Shown: positions 44,118 through 51,030 of the stretch, one piece after another
Layout of the letters: every line of letters starts with the position of its first letter
How positions within the stretch are numbered: position 1 is the first letter of the stretch
Assembly (NCBI GenBank): GCA_017441765.1
Contig: JAFRVK010000048.1
Location: 1 to 51,030 of the forward strand
Origin: Erysipelotrichaceae bacterium
Lineage (GTDB): Bacteria; Bacillota_I; Bacilli_A; Erysipelotrichales; Erysipelotrichaceae
DNA length: 51,030 nucleotides
Direction: 5' to 3'
Position numbers and translations under genes: made by a program
The notes under the pieces: generated by a model
What the model was told of the DNA's origin: nothing
Database searches by the model: none
What the model saw: only the letters and a program-made list of their open reading frames with translations

Positions 44118-44630
44118 TTACCGGATGTTCCATTTCTGTTTTATGAAATAACCGATTCCGAACATGATCAGCGACATCACGATTCCGGGCAGGGCAGCAG
44201 GAATGTTCTTCCTGACGATCCCAAGGATCACTGCGACGATGAAACCGAGGATCCCTTCGGCAAGCAGGAAAATGCACAGCACCTTGATTCCGGTCGAAGC
44301 TTTGCCGGTAGGAGTGCGTTTGAAATAAGAAGGCAGCGAACCCAGGAACATGCCCAGCAGATTCGGGAACGCTCCAAGGATGATGGCGATCGCAAACGCT
44401 TCAAAGAAGATCATCACACCGGATGCGACCCGTACGCCATTGACATAATACGCGTACTTGCCGGCACCCATTTCCGTACCAAACAGGCCGATTCCCAGAA
44501 GAACACCGGAAACCAGGCTGATCACAGCAGCAGTCATCTGCAGACTCTCGTTCTTTTTTGCATGACCGATGGTCGATAAGACGACAGCGATCAGTGCACC
44601 GATCAGGTAACAGGTCACATACCAGGGCAT
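44118..44630 (-). CDS. Small multi-pass membrane protein of unknown function
   Basis: This 170-residue protein has about four hydrophobic helices (about residues 4-20, 32-50, 68-92 and 112-160), with a positively charged loop SYFKRTPTGKASTGIK. I do not recognise the family. AACAGGAGG precedes the ATG. It is the last gene of the operon with the symporter and alpha-galactosidase, so a link to sugar uptake is possible but not shown. Confidence 0.7.
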   Translation of the reverse strand: MPWYVTCYLIGALIAVVLSTIGHAKKNESLQMTAAVISLVSGVLLGIGLFGTEMGAGKYAYYVNGVRVASGVMIFFEAFAIAIILGAFPNLLGMFLGSLPSYFKRTPTGKASTGIKVLCIFLLAEGILGFIVAVILGIVRKNIPAALPGIVMSLIMFGIGYFIKQKWNIR

Positions 44631-44645
44631 AGGTGAAACCTCCTG

Positions 44646-46007
44646 TTATTCAGCGACGTCTCCGCGTTCCTTCAGATCCGCAACGATCTGTGCGTAATGT
44701 TCCTCATCCAGCTTGAATTTCTTCGCATAGACGAAATAGCCCAGAACGATCAGGATCAGCGGGATCACCAGCATCGAGTTCTTGAACAGGAGCTTGCCCA
44801 TGCTGTCGATGGATTCGGCAGCGACATCGCCTTTCTTGATTCCGGTAATGATCAGGGTAATGGATACGACTGCTGTCGCCATGGCACCGCCGATCTTGTT
44901 GATCAGAGGCTGGATCGAGAACGTGATGGAATCGTTGCGCTTGCCCAGTTTCCACTGGCCGTACTCGATGGTATCCGACAGGAACATCAGCATCAGCAGC
45001 TGTATGAATGCCTCTCCTACAAAGATGACAATGGCCGAAACCGCAATCATCACCAGGGAATGATCCGCGAAGAAGAACATCGCGTATCCGATCAGCACGA
45101 TGATCGTGGAGATCATATAGAACGTCTTGCGCTTGAAATGCTTGGAGATCAGCGGGAACATGATCAGAGCCGCAAGCTGGGCAACGCCGCAGGCGGCCGC
45201 CAGGATCGCGTACTTGTCGATATCGCCGTAGATGTACTGCATATAGTACAGAGCGAAATTCGTAGTAGAGACATAACCGATCGTAAACAGCGCCATGGAT
45301 AATGTCGTCCACATCAGCTGATCGTTCCTGAACAGCACTTCGAACATCTCTTTCAGAGAAGTCTGTTCCTCTTCCTTGAACATCTCCTTATTCTCTTTGA
45401 CGCCGAAGACTGTAAAGCACTGGAAGAAGATCATCAGCACCGACACGATGACAGCCAAAGCGAAATAACCGGTCTTTCCTCCTCCCAGCATTTCCGTGAA
45501 GGAAGGATAGCCGACCATGACGATATACATGCCGATATTGGCACAGATACGCGCAAATGCGCCGTAGTCTTCCCGCTTTTTCTGATCCAGGGTCAGGGAA
45601 GGCATCATCGACCAGTAGGCGATATCATTGATGCCGTAAGAGATATCCCAAAGGATATAGGCGACACCGAAGATGATGACGAAACGGATATCCGTAAAGC
45701 CGAAGTCCGCAAACATGATCAGATAGAAAGCTACCGCAAGCAGCGCTCCGATCAGCATCGGCGGTTTGTATTTGCCCCAAGGGGAACGCACATTATCGAT
45801 GACCAGTCCGGTGATCGGGTCATTCAAGGCATCGAATACCCGCAGTACAGTCAGGACCAGCGAAACCATCGCAAAAGTCGTCAAAGGCAGTTCAAGGATA
45901 TTGGAAAGGAAATAGATCATCGCGTTCGCTTCGAATGCGTAGAACATGTCCCGTCCGATCGTCCCCAAGCCAAAAAAGTACTTATTCTTCTTTTCCTGAT
46001 TCATCAT
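44646..46007 (-). CDS. GPH-family sugar:cation symporter (MelB-like)
   Basis: This 453-residue protein has about 12 transmembrane helices. FGLGTIGRDMFYAFEANAM and FDALNDPITGLVIDNVRSPWGKYKP are GPH-family motifs (the latter with the Asp residues that bind cation). The GPH family takes up melibiose, raffinose-type and other galactosides. AAGGAGG precedes the ATG pair at 46007/46004. It overlaps the alpha-galactosidase end by 26 bases, which suggests coupled synthesis. Confidence 0.92.
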   Translation of the reverse strand: MMNQEKKNKYFFGLGTIGRDMFYAFEANAMIYFLSNILELPLTTFAMVSLVLTVLRVFDALNDPITGLVIDNVRSPWGKYKPPMLIGALLAVAFYLIMFADFGFTDIRFVIIFGVAYILWDISYGINDIAYWSMMPSLTLDQKKREDYGAFARICANIGMYIVMVGYPSFTEMLGGGKTGYFALAVIVSVLMIFFQCFTVFGVKENKEMFKEEEQTSLKEMFEVLFRNDQLMWTTLSMALFTIGYVSTTNFALYYMQYIYGDIDKYAILAAACGVAQLAALIMFPLISKHFKRKTFYMISTIIVLIGYAMFFFADHSLVMIAVSAIVIFVGEAFIQLLMLMFLSDTIEYGQWKLGKRNDSITFSIQPLINKIGGAMATAVVSITLIITGIKKGDVAAESIDSMGKLLFKNSMLVIPLILIVLGYFVYAKKFKLDEEHYAQIVADLKERGDVAE

Positions 46008-48300
46008 TGACCTCCTTGATCAGAAACATATCTGAACCGTAGTCCAGAGACAGCCTGAGATGTCTATCGAAACCCGATCCCAGGAACAGGTTGTTTAAAT
46101 TGATGCCATAGCGCAATGCTCTGCCTGAAGCGCGGTAGTTCTGCGAACCTTCCTTGAAACCGCGGTGCTTGCTGACGGAATGCACCAGCAGGCCTTCGGC
46201 ATTCAGTCTGACCGGTGTCACATAATTCAGAAGATTGCCGAATTTCTTGATGTTGTGGTTGAATTCTCTTGCATCGATCGTATAGACTTTGTCCTCTTTC
46301 AGACCGCAGGCATTGAGCTTGTCAAAATAAGGTACCGCATGAACAATGCGGCGGTACTTCGCGACGATCGTTTCCTTTTCGTTCTGTACCTCGAATACTT
46401 CATAATCGCTTTCTTCATCGACACGATAGAAACGCCCGAACTGGAAGGTCTGACGATGCTGCTTATAGTAATCGACCTGTGCCTTGATTTCCTTTTTTTC
46501 TAAAGAACTCAAAGATCCCAGATCCAGTTCATAACCGAAAGCGCCGAATGCCGCGACATGGAAACGCGTCTCCAGCGGAGTCGTCCGGAACGTCATCGAA
46601 TGCGGGGAAGCGGAAACATGTGCACCTATGCAGGAGATCGGATACAGATAGGATAGGCCTTTCTGTATATCCAGACGCTCGATCGGATCGGTATCATCGG
46701 AAGCCCAGATCTGCGGGCTGTAGCACAGCATGCCCAGATCGAAACGGTTGCCTCCGGAACTGCAGGATTCCAGAAGGACCCATGGACGCTGAATGAAGAT
46801 GCGATCCAGCACTTCATACAGTCCTTTGATGTATTCATGGTTCTCTACACCGCTTAATGACGACATCAGCCGGTTCATATCCCATTTGATATAATCGACA
46901 TCGTTTTCGTCGATCAGTTTCGTCACATTGTCTACGATATAGTCTCTGACCTCCTGATTGCCGAGATCCATCAGCAGTTCATGTCTGCCCAGCAGCAATC
47001 CCCGTTCGTTTTCGTTCAAGGCATATTCCGGGTGTTTCTCATATAATGCGGAATCCGGATTGATCGCTTCCGGTTCTACCCAGATGCCAAACAGCATTCC
47101 CATGTCATGGATACTCTTGCTTAAAGATTTGATGCCTCCCGGAATCTTCTTGCGGTTGCAGTTATAGTCGCCCAGGCCTCTCAGGTCGCTGTCTCTTCTG
47201 CCGAACCATCCGTCATCCAGCACAAACATCTCGATCCCTGCACCTTTCGCGTTCTGTGCAAGTTTCAGTAAGGAATCCTTTGTGAACTTCATGCCGAACG
47301 CTTCCCAGGAATTGATCAGGATCGGACGTTCCTTCTTCTTCCAGTCGGAACGGACGATGTGTTCATTAACGAAATCATGGAAATGTGCAGATAAATCGTT
47401 CAGGCCTTTGTCTGTATAAGAAAGAACCGCTTCCGGAGAAGAGAACGATTCCTTATTCTTCAGTTTCAGTTCAAAACGCTCCGGATTGATGCCACCCTGG
47501 ATACGCAGGACACCATACTCATCTTTCGCTACAGAAGAATAATGATTGCCGCTGTATACCAGATTGAAGCCCCAGGCCTTGCCGTTGCTTTCTGTCGTGT
47601 TGTCTTTCCTGACAATAAAACCGGGATTGGTTTTATTGCCGGAAAAACCGCTGCGTGATTCAATGACCTGCTTGCCCCGTTCCAGATCCGTTTCAGTGAG
47701 ATGGGCTTCCTTATTCCATGCGCCGGTAAAAGACATCAGTGTCAGATCGTTTTCACTCAGATCCAGACAATAGGAAAGCAGTTTATGCAATGTGAGCGAT
47801 GAACCGGACTGATTGCTTAAAACGCAGCGCCTTGTAATGACGTCCGTGTCATAATAGATAGCATAATAAAGATCAAGATGGATATTGCTATGAAGGTCCT
47901 TTAAATGAATCAGCAGGGTCCTGTCGCAGCCATAGGCGTTTGGCAAACCTTCGATCACTGTGTCGCCATCGATGATCTCATAAGAGTCATAAGTGAGATC
48001 AAGCGTATAGGAGCTCTTCAGTTCTATTTCAATGGAAGGTTCCTTGAAATCGCCTTTCCCATAAGTTCCATATTCCTGAGGAATATGATCAAGCGAATAC
48101 GTCTGATCCTTCTCGTCGTACATGATGGTCGTACCGTAACCTGTCCAGTGCTTGATGCTTAATGCATCATGGTCCTCCATCAGTACTTTATCGCCATAAT
48201 GAATGTGTTCCAGATGTCTGTGTTCATTGACTTTAAAAAGATAGGAAGTATGTAAAGTGTTCAAAAGAAAAACATTGTCTTTGATTTCGATGATATTCAT
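45982..48300 (-). CDS. Alpha-galactosidase, GH36
   Basis: This 772-residue protein has an N-terminal beta-sandwich, then the catalytic barrel from about residue 325. It carries VLDDGWFGRRD, VDYIKWDMNR (nucleophile Asp) and SCSSGGNRFDLGML followed by IWASDDTDPIERL (acid/base Asp). These are GH36 hallmarks. It lacks a signal peptide, so it hydrolyses alpha-galactosides such as melibiose or raffinose after uptake by the GPH symporter. GGGGAT precedes the ATG. Confidence 0.94.
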   Translation of the reverse strand: MNIIEIKDNVFLLNTLHTSYLFKVNEHRHLEHIHYGDKVLMEDHDALSIKHWTGYGTTIMYDEKDQTYSLDHIPQEYGTYGKGDFKEPSIEIELKSSYTLDLTYDSYEIIDGDTVIEGLPNAYGCDRTLLIHLKDLHSNIHLDLYYAIYYDTDVITRRCVLSNQSGSSLTLHKLLSYCLDLSENDLTLMSFTGAWNKEAHLTETDLERGKQVIESRSGFSGNKTNPGFIVRKDNTTESNGKAWGFNLVYSGNHYSSVAKDEYGVLRIQGGINPERFELKLKNKESFSSPEAVLSYTDKGLNDLSAHFHDFVNEHIVRSDWKKKERPILINSWEAFGMKFTKDSLLKLAQNAKGAGIEMFVLDDGWFGRRDSDLRGLGDYNCNRKKIPGGIKSLSKSIHDMGMLFGIWVEPEAINPDSALYEKHPEYALNENERGLLLGRHELLMDLGNQEVRDYIVDNVTKLIDENDVDYIKWDMNRLMSSLSGVENHEYIKGLYEVLDRIFIQRPWVLLESCSSGGNRFDLGMLCYSPQIWASDDTDPIERLDIQKGLSYLYPISCIGAHVSASPHSMTFRTTPLETRFHVAAFGAFGYELDLGSLSSLEKKEIKAQVDYYKQHRQTFQFGRFYRVDEESDYEVFEVQNEKETIVAKYRRIVHAVPYFDKLNACGLKEDKVYTIDAREFNHNIKKFGNLLNYVTPVRLNAEGLLVHSVSKHRGFKEGSQNYRASGRALRYGINLNNLFLGSGFDRHLRLSLDYGSDMFLIKEVNDESGKEE

Positions 48301-48365
48301 ATGTTATCCCCGTTGTTCATCATTATTATTCTACTACAAAGAACAGTGAACTCATGCAACAAGAA

Positions 48366-48385
48366 AGAGGCCTGACGGCCTCTGA
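48366..48385 (-). terminator. Factor-independent terminator after tRNA-Ala
   Basis: A 7-bp stem AGAGGCC with GGCCTCT and a 4-base loop are followed on the minus strand by TTCTTGTT. It lies nine bases past the tRNA 3' end. Confidence 0.75.
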
Positions 48386-48393
48386 TCTTCCTG

Positions 48394-48469
48394 TGGTGGA
48401 GCTTACGGGGATCGAACCCGTGACCTCATGATTGCGAACCATGCGCTCTCCCAGCTGAGCTAAAACCCC
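48394..48469 (-). tRNA. tRNA-Ala (anticodon CGC)
   Basis: The 76-base sequence folds into a standard cloverleaf: acceptor GGGGTTT with AAGCTCC, D arm with GCTCAGCTGGGAGAGC, anticodon loop TTCGCAA (CGC, reads GCG), and T arm with GGTTCGATCCC. CCA is encoded. TAGAAT about 12 bases upstream may be the -10. Its own terminator follows. Confidence 0.92.
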
Positions 48470-48556
48470 TTCCTGTAATCTATTCTACATCAAAACAGGA
48501 CTTATGACATCAGATTTCATATGAATATGTGTCTATAAAAGTGCTTAAAAATAAAC

Positions 48557-48579
48557 AAAAAAGGCTTATTTAAGCCTTC
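48557..48579 (-). terminator. Factor-independent terminator after tRNA-Val
   Basis: A 7-bp stem AAGGCTT with AAGCCTT (48561-48567 and 48572-48578) is followed by a T run on the minus strand, ten bases past the tRNA end. Confidence 0.8.
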
Positions 48580-48588
48580 GTTTGTTAA

Positions 48589-48664
48589 TGGTGGACACTA
48601 AGGGACTCGAACCCCTGACCCCCTCCACGTCAAGGAGGTGCTCTCCCAACTGAGCTAAGTGTCC
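48589..48664 (-). tRNA. tRNA-Val (anticodon GAC)
   Basis: The 76-base cloverleaf has acceptor GGACACT with AGTGTCC, D arm GCTCAGTTGGGAGAGC, anticodon loop TTGACGT (GAC, reads GTC/GTT) and T arm with GGTTCGAGTCC. CCA is encoded. It has a separate promoter and terminator from the neighbouring tRNA-Ala. Confidence 0.93.
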
Positions 48665-48673
48665 GCACTAAAT

Positions 48674-48679
48674 ATTATA
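48674..48679 (-). promoter_or_regulatory. tRNA-Val promoter -10 box
   Basis: TATAAT lies nine bases before the tRNA 5' end on the minus strand. The -35 is not clear. The interval 48680-48776 upstream shows nothing else. Confidence 0.6.
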
Positions 48680-48775
48680 CACGATATTTCAATAAAAACA
48701 TCATTTTTTATAAAACCTATAAAAAGATATGTCTCCCTTATCATCTACGATCCAGTCATCTGCATCAAGTCCGAA

Positions 48776-48807
48776 AGAAAAAAGGTTCTTCGATCTGAAG
48801 AACCTTT
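48776..48807 (-). terminator. Factor-independent terminator after the ABC ATPase gene
   Basis: An 11-bp stem (AAAGGTTCTTC at 48781-48791 with GAAGAACCTTT at 48797-48807) and a 5-base loop are followed by a T-rich run on the minus strand, 17 bases past the ATPase stop. Confidence 0.9.
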
Positions 48808-48824
48808 CCAACATAACGAATCGT

Positions 48825-50468
48825 TTATTTGATCTTCATCGATCCCAAAGCGATCATTCTTCCGCTGCCGCGGTCGAACAGGATCGCATTGTTGCCTTTG
48901 AAACCGACCTTGACCTTGTCGCCCAGTTTGTAGACGACGCCGCCGAACATGACGCCTGTCAGCAGATAATTGCCGATAGCGACTCTGACGGTCGTCTCCA
49001 TGCCGGCAGGCATTGAGGAGTAGATCTCTCCATCCAGTTTGCCGTTTTCATCGATCGCGATGAATTCCGGACGGATACCGATGACGAAATCCTCTTCGGT
49101 ATAGACAGGCTCATCGCCATAGTCTTCCGGCTCGTCGATCATCGGAATGTGATACTTGAAGTTCGTCTCCTTGTTGCTTCTTTCGACATAGCCCTTCTGG
49201 GACGCCTTGTGCGCAAGCTCTTCCGCTTCCGCCTTTCTGCTTTCAGCGAGATCTTCATGCCACTTCCTGATATTCAGCGGCTCATTCGGAACGAATTCAA
49301 GTTTCTTGCCATCGAAGACATCGAGCTCGAAGACACCGTTGACCTGTTTGCCGTGGGCTTCGATGAAGTTGATGGCAGGGTTGCCTACGAAGTCCGCAAC
49401 GAAGAGATTGTTCGGCTTGTTGTAGACATCCAGCGGAGCATCATACTGCTGCAGGTAGCCGTTGTCGATCAGACAGATCCTGGTGGCCAGGGTCATGGCT
49501 TCCATCTGGTCATGCGTGACATAGACGAAGGTCGAACCGGTATCCAGATGCAGTCTCTGCAGTTCGGATCTCATTTCCAGACGCAGCTTGGCATCCAGGT
49601 TGGACAGCGGCTCATCCATGAACAGGACGGTCGGTTCCGGTGCCAGGGTTCTGGCGATGGCGACACGCTGCTGCTGACCGCCGGAAAGCTCGGCAGGATA
49701 TCTCTCCATAAACATGCCGATGTTGGCGATTCTTGCCACACGACGGACGGAGAGATCCATTTCTTCTTTCGTGAGTTTTCTGACTTCTTTGACGACTTCG
49801 CCGTCTTTCATGGCTGTGAAATCATCGCTCAATGTATAGCCTTTTGCTGATGCGTCGGACTTGGCCTTTTCAATGACCTTGTTCAGCTCAGCGACGCGCT
49901 TTTCCGCTTCCGCTTTCGGATCGCTTGCCTTGTGAAGACCGTAATCCAGCAGCTTCTTGGCGCTGTACTGAGAGATCTCATAGGCATCGATCAGCTTGAC
50001 GATCGCCTTCTTTTCATCGAGCTTGCCCTTCTTGTCAAAGCACTCGTTGACGAGCTTGGCGACATCGCCCGGTCTCTGCAGAGCCTTGATCAGCTGTGCG
50101 GATGTCCTGCCTTCGAAACTGATGACAGGCAGTTCTTCCTTGATGTTGGACAGACCGAAGCAGATATTGTCATAGACCGTCATGTTCGGCCACAGAGCGT
50201 AGTTCTGGAACAGGAATCCGACCTTACGCTTGTTGGCGGGGATATTGATCCCTTCTTCCGAATCATACACGACACGGTCGCCGATCGTGATCTTGCCGCT
50301 GGTCGGCGTTTCCAGACCCGCGATCATTCTTAAAGTCGTCGTCTTGCCGCAGCCTGAAGGACCCAGCAAGGTAACGAAAGCATTGTCATCGATGACCAGA
50401 TTCAGATCATCGACAGCATAGAATTTATCATAACGTTTTGTTACATGTTCCAATACGATTTTTGGCAT
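48825..50468 (-). CDS. ABC transporter ATP-binding protein with a large helical-domain insertion
   Basis: This 547-residue protein has Walker A GPSGCGKTT (36-44), Q-loop FLFQNYALWPNMTVYDN (Q87), signature LSGGQQQRVAIA (from 260), Walker B VLFMDEPLSNLDA and the H-loop THDQMEAMTL, then a TOBE-type C-terminal domain. It is MalK/PotA-like. The distance from Q-loop to signature is about 120 residues more than normal; the extra part (about 108-232) is charged and helical. GGAGG eight bases before the ATG at 50468 fixes the start. The permease gene is four bases upstream. Confidence 0.92.
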   Translation of the reverse strand: MPKIVLEHVTKRYDKFYAVDDLNLVIDDNAFVTLLGPSGCGKTTTLRMIAGLETPTSGKITIGDRVVYDSEEGINIPANKRKVGFLFQNYALWPNMTVYDNICFGLSNIKEELPVISFEGRTSAQLIKALQRPGDVAKLVNECFDKKGKLDEKKAIVKLIDAYEISQYSAKKLLDYGLHKASDPKAEAEKRVAELNKVIEKAKSDASAKGYTLSDDFTAMKDGEVVKEVRKLTKEEMDLSVRRVARIANIGMFMERYPAELSGGQQQRVAIARTLAPEPTVLFMDEPLSNLDAKLRLEMRSELQRLHLDTGSTFVYVTHDQMEAMTLATRICLIDNGYLQQYDAPLDVYNKPNNLFVADFVGNPAINFIEAHGKQVNGVFELDVFDGKKLEFVPNEPLNIRKWHEDLAESRKAEAEELAHKASQKGYVERSNKETNFKYHIPMIDEPEDYGDEPVYTEEDFVIGIRPEFIAIDENGKLDGEIYSSMPAGMETTVRVAIGNYLLTGVMFGGVVYKLGDKVKVGFKGNNAILFDRGSGRMIALGSMKIK

Positions 50469-50472
50469 TTTA

Positions 50473-51030
50473 TTATCCTCCAATTCCTTCATCAAGGCTT
50501 GCGCCTGTGATCTTGTTTACGGCATAGTTGCTTACCAGGATCGTAATGATCAGGATCAGGTTGATGCCGCTTGAGAAAGCATAGAGACCCATCTCATCGA
50601 AGTAGTCCAGCGTCGTCGACAGGATGAAGCCCTGTACGCACAGCAGCATGAACAGCGACAGTTCTCTTAAGCAGGTCATAAATGGGAGCAGGAAGCCCGA
50701 GACGATCGATGACTTCTGGATCGGAATGATGATCCTGGTCATGCGCTTGATCCACGGAACGTCCTGGATGATCGCCGATTCTTCGATCTCGTTCGACAGC
50801 TGCAGCATAGAGTTCAGCGAGCTTCTGGAAGCAAACGGGATGTATTTGACCGTACCGACGATGACCAGTGCCAGATAGGTATTGAACAGGTTGATCTTTC
50901 CTGATGAGAACAGGATGAAGTAAGCGGCACCGACAGCCACGGAAGGCATCAGGTAAGGCAGGAAGGCCATCGAGTTGACGTAGCTGGCCAGCTTGCTGTG
51001 GCGGTCCTTGCTGACGGCATAGCCGATCAG
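50473..51030 (-). CDS. ABC transporter permease (partial, N-terminus off the right edge)
   Basis: The frame is open to the window edge (185 residues seen). It has several helices and the EAA-loop region EIEESAIIQDVPWIKRMTRI followed by IIPIQKSSIV, which docks the ATPase. FMTCLRELSLFMLL resembles the RELS motif of iron(III), thiamine and phosphonate permeases. A polyamine or sugar permease is the alternative. It forms a transporter with the ATPase downstream. The substrate is not decided. Confidence 0.88.
   Translation of the reverse strand: MIGYAVSKDRHSKLASYVNSMAFLPYLMPSVAVGAAYFILFSSGKINLFNTYLALVIVGTVKYIPFASRSSLNSMLQLSNEIEESAIIQDVPWIKRMTRIIIPIQKSSIVSGFLLPFMTCLRELSLFMLLCVQGFILSTTLDYFDEMGLYAFSSGINLILIITILVSNYAVNKITGASLDEGIGG

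Noticed and set aside
1..51030. Mobile elements, CRISPR arrays, rRNA, riboswitches
   Set aside because: No transposase, integrase, direct-repeat array, ribosomal RNA or recognisable riboswitch fold was seen on either strand.

Overview
The window reads as one large surface-glycan locus from a low-to-moderate GC Gram-positive-type bacterium (Bacillota; a gut or oral Erysipelotrichia-like organism is my guess, not shown). Grounds: GGAGG-type ribosome sites, short factor-independent terminators, LicD, YfhO and Dlt-like proteins, an alpha-galactosidase with a GPH symporter, and no lipopolysaccharide-assembly genes. No mobile element, CRISPR array or rRNA was seen. About 45 protein genes and two tRNAs are supported; nearly all are on the minus strand with start/stop overlaps typical of long operons.

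Region 1 (1-8373, minus): a partial DUF2142-like membrane protein, glycosyltransferases, a DPM1-like GT2 with a DUF2304 partner, a NodB-type deacetylase, and capG and capF of the UDP-L-FucNAc pathway. capE follows at 8426-9442, separated from capF by a strong internal terminator. Region 2 (9435-20399, minus): Wzx flippase, Wzy polymerase, two GT4 enzymes and a complete UDP-di-N-acetylbacillosamine set (PglD, PglC, PglE, PglF), plus a sugar N-formyltransferase and an acyltransferase-3 protein. This half can start a glycan on undecaprenyl phosphate, extend it, flip it and polymerise it.

Region 3 (20434-23463, plus) is an isolated three-gene cassette of GT4, PIG-L deacetylase and ATP-grasp ligase with its own promoter and UUCG-loop terminator. 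It looks like a glycosylate, deacetylate, then amidate module. Region 4 (23479-35445, minus): GT4, LicD, a second flippase, a sialyltransferase-fold (GT52-like) protein, a CgeB-like GT, a nucleotidyltransferase, a HAD phosphatase, a cupin, then a full GDP-D-glycero-D-manno-heptose pathway (GmhA, HddA, fused HddC-GmhB) with a GDP-sugar 4,6-dehydratase and an SDR. This predicts a 6-deoxyheptose-type residue in a Gram-positive glycan.

Region 5 (35455-43611): AMP-forming ligase, SGNH (DltD-like), MBOAT (DltB-like) and a carrier protein form a Dlt-like trans-membrane acylation system whose ligase does not look like DltA. Next to it are YfhO and a divergent acyltransferase. Region 6 (43631-51030) is more ordinary: a DUF4186-like protein, a small membrane protein, a GPH symporter, a GH36 alpha-galactosidase, tRNA-Ala(CGC), tRNA-Val(GAC), and an ABC ATPase with an unusual insertion beside its partial permease.

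A recurrent regulatory feature is a TATAAT-like box exactly 6 or 7 bases before the start codon, without a ribosome site, at several genes. This suggests leaderless transcripts.
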